NCBI GenBank assembly: GCA_903845465.1
Contig: CAIMXQ010000011.1
Coordinates: 1-12,613 of the forward strand
DNA from: an uncultured Actinomycetes bacterium
Lineage (GTDB): Bacteria > Actinomycetota > Actinomycetes > Nanopelagicales > Nanopelagicaceae
Length of the DNA stretch: 12,613 nucleotides
Direction of reading: 5' to 3'
The position numbers and the translations under genes were made by a program. This document shows, piece after piece, positions 1-6,466 of this stretch. The first letter of the stretch is position 1. Each line of letters opens with the position of its first letter. The notes below the pieces were generated by a model, which searched no databases, had not been told where the DNA came from, and worked only from the letters and a program-made list of their open reading frames with translations.

Positions 1-354
1 CTTGTCTGGGAAGTTAAAAGTGGGCCGCATCAAGGAAAGATCATTGGCCAATCAAATATGGCACTTCGTTCGGCAACCGATAAGTGTTCCGATATCGGTT
101 GGGTAACGCACCAGAGCTTTCAGCGACAGGGATATGCACTCGAAGCCACACGCGCATTGATGACATATGCCTTTTCGCATTTCCCGCTTCATCGCATCGT
201 CGCCGATATTGATACACGCGTTCCAGAGTCAGCTGCCCTTGCAGAGAAACTTGGCATGCGACGAGAAGGTACTTTTAAAGATGGCGAATTCTTTAAAGGA
301 TCTTGGTGCGATATGTGGCTATACGCGATTCTCAAGAGCGAGTTCCACGCTTAA
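1..354 (+). CDS. GNAT-family N-acetyltransferase, RimJ/RimL type (5' end outside window)
   Basis: The frame is open from the first base and ends at TAA 352-354. The Met codon at 58 is internal, because upstream codons read as protein continuing the fold (LVWEVKSG...IIGQSNMALR). The visible 117 residues are the C-terminal two thirds of a GNAT domain. They include the beta strand before motif A (DIGWVTH), the acetyl-CoA pyrophosphate loop QRQGYA at about residues 41-46 of the fragment, and the typical RimJ/RimL ending 'AALAEKLGMRREG' followed by the aromatic WCDMWLYAIL. Such enzymes transfer acetyl from acetyl-CoA to a protein N-terminus or a small amine; the substrate cannot be told from sequence. 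It lies upstream of ssrA on the same strand, with about 205 bases between them, so it is probably a separate unit. Confidence 0.9.
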   Translation, partial: LVWEVKSGPHQGKIIGQSNMALRSATDKCSDIGWVTHQSFQRQGYALEATRALMTYAFSHFPLHRIVADIDTRVPESAALAEKLGMRREGTFKDGEFFKGSWCDMWLYAILKSEFHA

Positions 355-476
355 TTTCTCACTATCGAATCTATTGTCTATACTTAACTCATCGCTTAGA
401 TAGATCGAGTTGGCAGACAAGAATGTCGCTCCATACCTTCTAAGAAACCAATCCAGATTAAATCAATCAATTAATT

Positions 477-520
477 TTGAATTGGGTGAGTTGTCTAAAA
501 AATATATTGAAAACTAAATA
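477..520 (+). promoter_or_regulatory. Candidate ssrA promoter region
   Basis: The gap between the GNAT gene and the tmRNA (355-559) holds no credible gene. Its 3' half is AT-rich and contains possible promoter elements. TATATT at 503-508 matches the -10 consensus at 5 of 6 positions, with TTGAAT at 477-482 upstream at a long 20-base spacing. An alternative is TTGTCT at 491-496 with TAAATA at 515-520, a better spacing but a poorer -10. Either would put the start site at about 515-527, leaving a 5' leader of 30-45 bases that must be removed to make mature tmRNA. The rest of the gap, 355-470, shows nothing I can name. Confidence 0.35.
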
Positions 521-524
521 GTGT

Positions 525-547
525 GAATTACGTTTTCCACGTAATTC
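525..547 (+). repeat. Perfect 9-bp inverted repeat just upstream of tmRNA
   Basis: GAATTACGT (525-533) and ACGTAATTC (539-547) are exact reverse complements separated by TTTCC. The repeat ends 12 bases before the mature tmRNA 5' end at 560. If transcription starts further upstream, it would form a 9-bp hairpin in the precursor leader, near the expected 5' processing cut. If transcription starts later, it would overlap the promoter as an operator. No T-tract follows, so it is not a standard terminator. Confidence 0.6.
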
Positions 548-559
548 CCCAATTAACTT

Positions 560-930
560 GGGGGTGAACGGTCTCGACTTTAGTTGTTGGGGCAGGGGAA
601 GCGGGCCGAGGAAGCCGGGATGATCTCGTAAACCATGAAACCTGTGCAAAAATAACTGCAGACAACAGTCGCAGTGATTTCGCCCTAGCTGCATAAGCTA
701 GTACCGAATCCGTCAGCCCGGGCGCGCTCTCGTCCCGGAACCTGGCGTCGCTAGAGAGCTCTTCATCGAGATAGCGTTGCGAATATCTCGAGAGAACAGT
801 TTCGCAAATGAGTTCGTTGAATACTTGTGTGTAAGAGATTCAGGACTGAGAAAACGTTAAACGCACTACGCCCGTAGAAGCCCTGTTTTAATTCTGAAGG
901 ACCCGGGTTCGATTCCCGGCACCTCCACGA
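560..930 (+). ncRNA. ssrA: Transfer-messenger RNA (tmRNA)
   Basis: tmRNA rescues ribosomes stalled on broken mRNAs. It acts as an alanyl-tRNA and then as a template for a degradation tag. The tRNA-like ends are clear: 5' GGGGGUG (560-566) pairs with CACCUCC (920-926), with one G-U pair. The conserved GGTCTCGAC follows the 5' arm, and a T arm CCGGG-TTCGATT-CCCGG sits at 903-919. Discriminator A is at 927. The next bases are CGA rather than CCA, so CCA is probably added after transcription and the encoded mature end is probably 927. The mRNA-like part has a resume codon in the classic context GCAAAAATAACT-GCA. The remainder has the GC-rich segments expected of pseudoknots. No smpB is visible beside it. 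Confidence 0.96.
658..696 (+). other. tmRNA proteolysis-tag reading frame (ADNSRSDFALAA)
   Basis: Starting at the GCA resume codon (658-660) the frame reads ADNSRSDFALAA and stops at TAA 694-696. The resume codon was chosen by alignment with the E. coli upstream context, where AAAAAATAGTC immediately precedes its GCA; here AAAAATAACT does so. The 12-residue tag matches the mycobacterial tag from memory (ADSHQRDYALAA) in length and pattern, ending in the FALAA/YALAA signal read by ClpXP and its relatives. An in-frame GCA at 646-648 would give a 16-residue tag, but its context is worse. Confidence 0.88.
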
Positions 931-976
931 CAAGCGAGCAATCAATAAATGCTTGCATTTTTGAGAGCGAGTGCGG

Positions 977-1025
977 AGTGGAGGTTGAATCAGCTAAGCT
1001 GATAAAACCTCCACTAGCTTTTTTA
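977..1025 (+). terminator. Intrinsic terminator of ssrA
   Basis: A perfect 10-bp stem AGTGGAGGTT (977-986) / AACCTCCACT (1006-1015) encloses a second perfect inverted repeat, ATCAG (989-993) / CTGAT (999-1003). The short AGC is followed by six T residues (1019-1024). The T-run lies on the plus strand, so it terminates ssrA. The tract runs into the stop codon of the convergent DUF3039 gene. A weaker hairpin with five T residues, AAATG (947-951) / CATTT (956-960), lies closer to the tmRNA 3' end and may be a first stop. Confidence 0.88.
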
Positions 1026-1340
1026 TTCTTTCTCGTCTCCGCCGGAACCATAGCTCTCGTAAATCTCTTTACAGATGGGACAGATTGGATATTTCTGAGG
1101 ATCGCGAGATGGAACCCATTTCTTTCCGCAGAGAGCTTTCACAGATTTTCCCGTTACTGCAGATTCAACAATCTTCTCTTTCTTAATGTAATGAGCAAAG
1201 CGATCATGGCCGCCATCATCTTCTTGCTCAACAGGGCGAGTAAGAGTGTCTGTATCTGCGCCGACAACAGGTGAATCAAGAGTCGGTAATCCGCGATCGA
1301 AAATTCCTGTGTAAATTTCGCGCTCTACTGGAAAAGTCAT
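1023..1340 (-). CDS. DUF3039 domain-containing protein
   Basis: This 105-residue protein matches the actinobacterial DUF3039 family by its core: 'HDRFAHY' (45-51), then 'ALCGKKWVP' (69-77), 'RDPQKYPICPICKEIYES' (79-96) and the GSGGDEK tail. Function is unknown. Cys71, Cys87 and Cys90 with His45 and His50 could bind a metal such as zinc; that is inference. The frame stays open further upstream to 1553, but those codons run into argF on the other strand and do not look like the family. I chose the ATG at 1340 because family members are about this long and a -10-like GATAAT lies six bases before it. The gene is divergent from argF and convergent with ssrA, so it is probably transcribed alone. 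Confidence 0.9.
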   Translation of the reverse strand: MTFPVEREIYTGIFDRGLPTLDSPVVGADTDTLTRPVEQEDDGGHDRFAHYIKKEKIVESAVTGKSVKALCGKKWVPSRDPQKYPICPICKEIYESYGSGGDEKE

Positions 1341-1346
1341 AGCGTT

Positions 1347-1352
1347 ATTATC
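1347..1352 (-). promoter_or_regulatory. -10 element for a leaderless DUF3039 transcript
   Basis: On the minus strand GATAAT (5 of 6 to TATAAT) is followed by six bases, AACGCT, and then the ATG. No Shine-Dalgarno sequence precedes the start. The spacing would place the transcript start at the A of ATG. No clear -35 box is seen. Confidence 0.55.
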
Positions 1353-1428
1353 GCTGAGTAGATGCCAATTGCACCACCGCACCTTTCTAAGCCAGAAGAA
1401 TGCCGCATCATGAGGCAACTTCCCCCTG

Positions 1429-1434
1429 TAGAAT
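1429..1434 (+). promoter_or_regulatory. -10 element for a leaderless argF transcript
   Basis: TAGAAT (5 of 6 to TATAAT) is followed by CTCCCA and the argF ATG at 1441. There is no Shine-Dalgarno sequence. Transcription would begin at or next to the start codon. No arginine-repressor (ARG box) palindrome stands out in the 100-base divergent gap, and no convincing -35 box is present. Confidence 0.6.
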
Positions 1435-1440
1435 CTCCCA

Positions 1441-2379
1441 ATGAAAGACTTACTGCGTACTGAGCACCTTTCTCGTGCTGATGTCGATTTACTGCTCGAT
1501 ACAGCAGCCGATTTTGCATCGAACCCGCTCCGCTCTAACACAGCGTTGAGCAATAAAACTGTCGCAATCTATATGACCAAGCCTTCAACGCGTACTCGCT
1601 TGGCCTCTGAAACTGCAGTAGCGCACTTGGGTGCAACACCAATCTTTCTTCGCGGCGATGATTTGCAACTTGGTCGCGGTGAAACTATCGCCGATACAGC
1701 AAAGATCATCAGCGGTTTCTGTGATGCACTGATTATTCGTACCTTTAAACAATCTGATGTCGACGAGCTCGGCGCCGAATCTTCTATTCCAGTTATCAAC
1801 GGCCTGACTGATGACGATCACCCAACACAGCTACTTGCAGATTGGGTCACTATCCGCGAGAACTTTGGCAACGATATTAAGGGCCGCAAATTTGTTTACC
1901 TAGGTGATGGAAATAATATGACGCACGCATGGCTCATCATGGGCGCAATCATGGGCGCACATGTTGTCGCTGCAACCCCTGCAGGCAAATGGGCACCTGA
2001 TGCAGCAGTCGTGGCAAAGGCGCAGGCAATTGCCGAAAAGAGCGGTGCAACTATTGAAGTGACAACGGATGCGGAAGCTGCTGCTAAAGATGCATCAGTT
2101 CTCTATACCGATGTCTGGATGTCGATGGGAGATCCCGAAGAAGAGCGCGCCGAGAAATTTAAAGCGCTGACACCATATGCAGTCACAGATAATTTGATGT
2201 CACTTACTGCAAAAGATTCAATCTTTATGCACTGTCTCCCTGCGCACCGCGGCGAAGAAGTTGCTGCCTCTGTCATCGACGGTCCAAAGTCAGTCATTTG
2301 GCGCGAGGCCTATCACCGTCGCACAACGATTCAAGCTCTGCTTTATCACTTAACTCGCGGCGAAATTAAGGGAAATTAA
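1441..2379 (+). CDS. argF: Ornithine carbamoyltransferase
   Basis: This cytoplasmic enzyme makes citrulline from carbamoyl phosphate and ornithine in arginine synthesis. The 312-residue length is normal. The carbamoyl-phosphate loop STRTR is at 49-53, HPTQ at 127-130, the ornithine-side DVWMSMG at 224-230 and the catalytic HCLP at 264-267. The SMG loop separates it from aspartate carbamoyltransferase. The ATG at 1441 is supported by the -10-like hexamer six bases upstream and by alignment of the N-terminus 'KDLLRTEHLSRADVDLLLD'. In many actinobacteria argF sits inside an argCJBDFRGH cluster; here its neighbours are DUF3039 and pntAA, so it appears to be a lone gene. No residue needed for catalysis appears to be missing. 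Confidence 0.97.
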   Translation: MKDLLRTEHLSRADVDLLLDTAADFASNPLRSNTALSNKTVAIYMTKPSTRTRLASETAVAHLGATPIFLRGDDLQLGRGETIADTAKIISGFCDALIIRTFKQSDVDELGAESSIPVINGLTDDDHPTQLLADWVTIRENFGNDIKGRKFVYLGDGNNMTHAWLIMGAIMGAHVVAATPAGKWAPDAAVVAKAQAIAEKSGATIEVTTDAEAAAKDASVLYTDVWMSMGDPEEERAEKFKALTPYAVTDNLMSLTAKDSIFMHCLPAHRGEEVAASVIDGPKSVIWREAYHRRTTIQALLYHLTRGEIKGN

Positions 2380-2397
2380 CTCGATATCAAGTTAATT
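2374..2397 (+). repeat. 8-bp inverted repeat over the argF stop codon
   Basis: AATTAACT (2374-2381) and AGTTAATT (2390-2397) are perfect reverse complements around an 8-base loop that contains GATATC. The left arm includes the argF TAA. The stem is AT-rich and lacks a T-run, so it is at most a weak terminator or an mRNA 3'-end hairpin. Confidence 0.4.
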
Positions 2398-2456
2398 GAG
2401 TAGTGCCACTAGGCAACTCTCGACTAATTCGCATAGCCTTCTCAGGTTCGACCATG

Positions 2457-2462
2457 TACCTT
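2457..2462 (+). promoter_or_regulatory. Possible -10 element for the pnt operon
   Basis: TACCTT fits the TANNNT pattern and lies seven bases before the pntAA ATG at 2470. There is no Shine-Dalgarno sequence before that ATG, which fits a leaderless or nearly leaderless transcript. The hexamer is weaker than those at argF or trhO. Confidence 0.4.
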
Positions 2463-2469
2463 TACTCGC

Positions 2470-3600
2470 ATGAGAGTTGCCGTTCCTAGAGAGATTAGAG
2501 ATGGTGAGAAGCGCGTAGCGCTTGTGCCAGATGTTATTAATAAATTGACCCGACTTGGTTATGAAGTAGTCATTGAATCTGGAGCTGGCGTTCACGCACA
2601 AGCTACCGATGATCTCTTCATAGCGGCAGGTGCAACCGTCAAGACAGGCAACGTCATCAGCGATGCCGATGTTGTTCTCTCAGTTACCTCATTAACGCCA
2701 GCACAGATGGGAAGCCTGAAGAAAGGCGCCGTCACAATCTCCTTTCTCTCACCAGTAACTGCAGTCGATTCCATTGACGCAGCAGCCAGTGCGGGAGTTT
2801 CAGCTTTCTCTCTAGAACTCGTTCCACGTATTTCTCGCGCTCAATCTATGGATGCGCTGACATCACAAGCGCTCTGTGCTGGATATCGCGCAGCAATTGT
2901 CGGCGCGGAACTTTCACCACGATTCTTTCCCATGTTGATGACAGCAGCCGGAACCGTGACCCCAGCTCAAGTTTTGGTACTTGGCGCCGGTGTTGCAGGT
3001 TTGCAGGCGATTGCAACTGCACGCCGCCTCGGTGGAGTCGTCAGTGCATACGATGTTCGTCCTTCATCTGCCGATGAAGTGAAATCAATGGGTGCAACAT
3101 TTATCAACCTTGAACTCGAAGCCCTCGAAGGTGCTGGTGGTTACGCACGCGAGATGACAGAAGATCGCGCAGCAAAGCAGCGTGAATTGTTAACTCCATA
3201 CATTGCAAAGTCTCATGTTGTGATTACAACGGCTGCAGTTCCAGGACGCGCTGCACCTCGGTTGATGACAGCAGAGATGGTTGATGCGATGGAAGCTGGA
3301 ACAATCATCGTCGATCTCGCCGCTGAAACTGGCGGCAACGTTGAAGGTTCTAAGCCTGGCGAAATTGTTGTTACTGCAAAGGGAGTTCATATCTGGGGCG
3401 GTAAAGATGTCCCTAGCCAACTGCCATTCCACGCATCAAGTTTGTACTCACGTAACGTGGTCAATCTCTTAACTTTGATGACAACCCCAAGTAAAGATGG
3501 TGCACCGGTTGCACTCAATATTGATTTCACCGATGAAATCATCGATAAGTCAGCTCTGACACATGCAGGTAGCAAACACACACCTGGAGGGACCAACTAA
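2470..3600 (+). CDS. pntAA: NAD(P) transhydrogenase alpha subunit part 1 (NAD(H)-binding)
   Basis: This is the soluble NAD(H)-binding domain I of the proton-translocating transhydrogenase, 376 residues. The N-terminus VAVPREIRDGEKRVALVP and the NAD-loop RAQSMDALTSQ (123-133) are typical. The Rossmann loop GAGVAG is at 172-177, followed by the acidic YDVRP strand (194-198). The end 'HTPGGTN' has no membrane helices, so this is the split form in which domain II is divided between pntAB and pntB. The stop codon overlaps the next ATG by one base (TAATG). The complex passes hydride from NADH to NADP+ using proton influx, and so supplies NADPH for biosynthesis. The alanine dehydrogenase family is related in fold, but the three-gene context settles the call. 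Confidence 0.96.
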   Translation: MRVAVPREIRDGEKRVALVPDVINKLTRLGYEVVIESGAGVHAQATDDLFIAAGATVKTGNVISDADVVLSVTSLTPAQMGSLKKGAVTISFLSPVTAVDSIDAAASAGVSAFSLELVPRISRAQSMDALTSQALCAGYRAAIVGAELSPRFFPMLMTAAGTVTPAQVLVLGAGVAGLQAIATARRLGGVVSAYDVRPSSADEVKSMGATFINLELEALEGAGGYAREMTEDRAAKQRELLTPYIAKSHVVITTAAVPGRAAPRLMTAEMVDAMEAGTIIVDLAAETGGNVEGSKPGEIVVTAKGVHIWGGKDVPSQLPFHASSLYSRNVVNLLTLMTTPSKDGAPVALNIDFTDEIIDKSALTHAGSKHTPGGTN

Positions 3601-3905
3601 TGGATGCAATCGCAATCATCTCCATCTTCACACTCGCCGTCTTTGTGGGCTTTGAGGTTGTCTCCAAGGTTTCTTCAACTCTCCACACACCGCTGATGTC
3701 AGGTGCTAACGCGATTCACGGCGTGATTCTCGTCGGTGCAATCATCGTCGCCGATCACAGCCAAACTAATCTTGAACTTGGACTCTCACTTGCAGCAATC
3801 ATCCTTGCCACCATCAATATGGTCGGTGGATTTGTTGTGACAGACAGAATGCTAGAAATGTTTAAGCCCAAGAAAGACCCTGTAGAGAAAGGAGGCTCCA
3901 AGTGA
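3600..3905 (+). CDS. pntAB: NAD(P) transhydrogenase alpha subunit part 2 (membrane)
   Basis: The 101-residue protein carries three predicted membrane helices at about 4-22, 38-53 and 60-82, followed by a charged tail (FKPKKDPVEK). This matches the small PntA2 subunit that forms part of the proton channel, with the conserved 'HTPLMSGANAIHG' (29-41). GGAGG at 3586-3590 is a good Shine-Dalgarno sequence nine bases from the ATG. The ATG shares its A with the pntAA stop, which implies translational coupling. The 3' end overlaps the pntB start by four bases. Confidence 0.96.
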   Translation: MDAIAIISIFTLAVFVGFEVVSKVSSTLHTPLMSGANAIHGVILVGAIIVADHSQTNLELGLSLAAIILATINMVGGFVVTDRMLEMFKPKKDPVEKGGSK

Positions 3906-5311
3906 GTACCAATCTCTATGGCTTGATCGGCCTCGCAGCTGGCGTCGCCTTTATCTTGGCACTCAAGGGACTTTCACATCCAAAGACTGCACGCCGTGGA
4001 AATCTCATCGGCGCAGCTGGTGCAACAGTTGCAACACTTTCAGTATTTCTCTATGTGACTCCTCCCCGTGATGGCTCTGCAGCACATTCACTACCACTTA
4101 ACCACTTGTGGTTAATTCTTGGCGCTATCGCTGTTGGTCTGATTGTCGGCGTTCCTGCAGCTCGCAAAGTTGAGATGACACAGATGCCACAACTTGTTGC
4201 GCTCTTTAACGGTGTTGGTGGTGGCGCAGCAGCACTTGTTGCAATCGTTGAATACCTTCACCTTGGCTCAGGTGCCACAACAGCAGAAGTTATCTTCACA
4301 GTCTTTACCGTCATCGTCGGCTGCGTCTCATTTAGCGGTTCGATCATTACCTTTATGAAGCTTCAAGAGCTGATGACAACTCGTCCAGTGGTATTTCCTG
4401 GTGGACGTTTCGTTATCGCAGGAACTCTCGTAGCGGTACTTGGCTCAGCGGTCTGGGTTGTCAACGCTTTGGGAACATCACCACTGATGGTTCTTGCTGC
4501 ACTCTCTCTTCTCTTTGGTGTGCTCTTTGTTCTTCCTGTTGGTGGAGCAGATGTGCCTATCGTTATCTCACTACTCAATGCATTTACTGGTTTAACAGTT
4601 GCAGCAAGTGGTTATGTTCTCTCATCAACACTTCTCATCATCGCCGGAACTTTGGTCGGTGCATCAGGAACTATCTTGACTCGTTTAATGGCAGAAGCGA
4701 TGGGTCGCTCACTCTTCGGAACTCTCTTCGGAGCATTTACAGCAAAGCCACAAGAAGTATCAGGTTCTGCTGAAGAACGCCCAGTGCGTTCAGGCTCTGC
4801 AGATGACGTTGCCATTCTTCTCAACTATGCGCGTCGCGTTGTTATCGTTCCAGGATTCGGACTTGCGGTCGCACAAGCACAACACACTGTTCGTGAACTC
4901 GCAGATTTGATGATCTCTAAAGGTATCGATGTTGCATATGGAATTCACCCAGTTGCAGGTCGTATGCCGGGACATATGAACGTTCTCCTTGCAGAAGCAA
5001 ATGTTCCTTACGATCAATTACTCGAGATGGATGAAGTTAATCCAACATTTGGTCAGACGGATGTCGCAATCGTTATTGGCGCTAACGATGTTGTGAATCC
5101 TGCGGCACAGACAACACCAGGATGTCCTATCTATGGAATGCCAATTCTTGAAGTTAATCATGCAGCCAACATCATCTTCTTGAAGCGTTCAATGCGCCCA
5201 GGATTTGCTGGTATTGAGAACGAACTTCTCTATGATCCAAAGACGATGTTGCTCTTTGGTGATGCAAAGGCATCTCTTACAAAGGTTGTCTCAGCGCTCA
5301 AGGCTCTCTAA
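3902..5311 (+). CDS. pntB: NAD(P) transhydrogenase beta subunit
   Basis: The 469-residue protein has about nine hydrophobic segments in residues 1-280 (the membrane domain), then a linker rich in Ser, Glu and Arg at 281-300. The soluble NADP(H)-binding domain III follows. Domain III shows VPGFGLAVAQAQH (316-328), GIHPVAGRMPGHMNVLLAEA (347-366) and IGANDVVNPA (392-401), all characteristic. The start is GTG at 3902, overlapping the pntAB TGA (GTGA), with AAGGAGG just upstream at about 3890-3896. It is the last gene of the operon; a hairpin with four T residues overlaps its stop codon. Confidence 0.97.
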   Translation: MSTNLYGLIGLAAGVAFILALKGLSHPKTARRGNLIGAAGATVATLSVFLYVTPPRDGSAAHSLPLNHLWLILGAIAVGLIVGVPAARKVEMTQMPQLVALFNGVGGGAAALVAIVEYLHLGSGATTAEVIFTVFTVIVGCVSFSGSIITFMKLQELMTTRPVVFPGGRFVIAGTLVAVLGSAVWVVNALGTSPLMVLAALSLLFGVLFVLPVGGADVPIVISLLNAFTGLTVAASGYVLSSTLLIIAGTLVGASGTILTRLMAEAMGRSLFGTLFGAFTAKPQEVSGSAEERPVRSGSADDVAILLNYARRVVIVPGFGLAVAQAQHTVRELADLMISKGIDVAYGIHPVAGRMPGHMNVLLAEANVPYDQLLEMDEVNPTFGQTDVAIVIGANDVVNPAAQTTPGCPIYGMPILEVNHAANIIFLKRSMRPGFAGIENELLYDPKTMLLFGDAKASLTKVVSALKAL

Positions 5312-5323
5312 GCCTTGGCTTTT
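5299..5323 (+). terminator. Likely terminator of the pnt operon
   Basis: CAAGGCT (5299-5305) and AGCCTTG (5311-5317) form a perfect 7-bp stem with loop CTCTA, which includes part of the pntB stop. GC and then TTTT (5320-5323) follow. The T-tract is short, so termination may be partial. The convergent pirin gene ends only four bases further on. Confidence 0.6.
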
Positions 5324-5326
5324 AAA

Positions 5327-6400
5327 CTATCCCTCTTGTAACTCAGTTGGTGCATTGTGCACGTCGAGGACTTCAGAGTCCTTGATATCTGCAGCCTTGA
5401 TATCGCCAGATAATTTATCTGTGCGATTCATTGGGCGTTTGGCATCTTCCTTATAGATCGCAGGAATTGAACCGAGCAGACCTTTCTGGAAATCTTCAAA
5501 TGCTTGTAGTACTTCTGCCTTCGTATTCATCACGAATGGCCCCATCCATGCAACGGGCTCTTTGATTGGCTGGCCACCAAGAATAAAGAGTTCAAGGTTT
5601 GGCGATCGTGACTCTTGCTGGTTGGCAGCGCGCACAACAATTGTGTCGCCATCGCCGAAGACGGTGAGTTGACCCATGGATACGGGGCGTTGTTCATCTC
5701 CTACAAAGCCATGGCCTGACATTGCATAGACAAGTGCGTTGTAATCCTTGCGCCATGGAAGGCGAAGTTCTGCGCCAGGAGCTACGGTTGCGTGAATCAA
5801 AGTAATAGGTGTCTGCGTTGTTCCGGGACCCACATGCCCATCGAGTTCGCCAGCAATAATACGAACGAGTGAACCGCCATCAGTAGATGTAATGAGTGAG
5901 ACATCATTGGCGCGCACATCTTGGTATGCAGGTGGTGACCATTTCTTTGCTGCAGGAAGATTGACCCATAATTGGAAACCGTGGAATAAACCGCCAGACA
6001 TCACTAAATGCTCTGGGGGAGTTTCAATATGGAGAATTCCACCACCAGCTGTCATCCACTGTGTATCACCATCAGTGATTGTTCCGCCGCCACCATTGGA
6101 ATCTTTATGATCGAAGATGCCATCAATAATGTATGTAACTGTTTCAAAGCCGCGATGTGGATGCCATGGAGTTCCCTTTGGTTCACCCGGTGCATATTCA
6201 ACTTCACCCATCTCATCTAAGTGAATAAATGGATCAAGCTCTGCTAAATCAACGCCAGCAAATGCGCGACGAACCGGAAAGCCTTCGCCTTCAAAACCCT
6301 TAGGAGCAGTTGTAATGCTCTTGACGCGACGTGCACGAAGTCCCGTTGTATCGCTGATGCGAGGAAGTACGGTGATATCGCTAACGGTTACTGCTGGCAC
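5327..6400 (-). CDS. Pirin-family cupin protein
   Basis: The 357-residue protein has the pirin bicupin layout. In the N-terminal cupin the metal ligands by family alignment are His80 and His82 (WHPHRGFETVTY), His124 and Glu126 (GGILHIETP), equivalent to the four iron ligands of human pirin. The C-terminal pirin domain (about 190-310) includes LPWRKDYNALVY and ends in the usual 'ELFILGGQPIKEPVAWMGPFVMN'. Some pirins have quercetinase activity or act as redox sensors; the role here is unknown. The start is GTG at 6400, with CGGAG about six bases upstream, and TACGAT (plus-strand 6412-6417) as a possible -10. About 45 residues follow the family core and look unstructured. It is downstream of the HNH gene on the same strand, 66 bases away. 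Confidence 0.93.
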   Translation of the reverse strand: MPAVTVSDITVLPRISDTTGLRARRVKSITTAPKGFEGEGFPVRRAFAGVDLAELDPFIHLDEMGEVEYAPGEPKGTPWHPHRGFETVTYIIDGIFDHKDSNGGGGTITDGDTQWMTAGGGILHIETPPEHLVMSGGLFHGFQLWVNLPAAKKWSPPAYQDVRANDVSLITSTDGGSLVRIIAGELDGHVGPGTTQTPITLIHATVAPGAELRLPWRKDYNALVYAMSGHGFVGDEQRPVSMGQLTVFGDGDTIVVRAANQQESRSPNLELFILGGQPIKEPVAWMGPFVMNTKAEVLQAFEDFQKGLLGSIPAIYKEDAKRPMNRTDKLSGDIKAADIKDSEVLDVHNAPTELQEG

Positions 6401-6466
6401 GGTTGCTCCGAATCGTAATTTTGGCTAAGGCTTAAAGATAATTGAACTTTCAACTAGTCGCAACTG

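Noticed and set aside
58..60. ATG at 58 as the true start of the first GNAT gene
   Set aside because: The frame is open to the window edge and the upstream residues continue the GNAT fold, so the gene is cut by the window boundary.
646..657. Earlier GCA codon as the tmRNA resume codon (16-residue tag)
   Set aside because: The sequence context aligned with E. coli and the mycobacterial tag length both favour the GCA at 658.
467..1051. Three minus-strand frames across the tmRNA
   Set aside because: They are antisense to a well-supported structured RNA and show no family resemblance.
978..1274. 98-codon plus-strand frame starting MEVESAKLIKPP
   Set aside because: It begins inside the ssrA terminator stem and runs antisense to the DUF3039 gene; its protein resembles nothing and DUF3039 is clearly the real gene.
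1341..1553. 71-codon upstream extension of the DUF3039 frame
   Set aside because: It overlaps the argF start on the opposite strand, does not resemble the family, and bypasses a good ATG with a -10-like hexamer.
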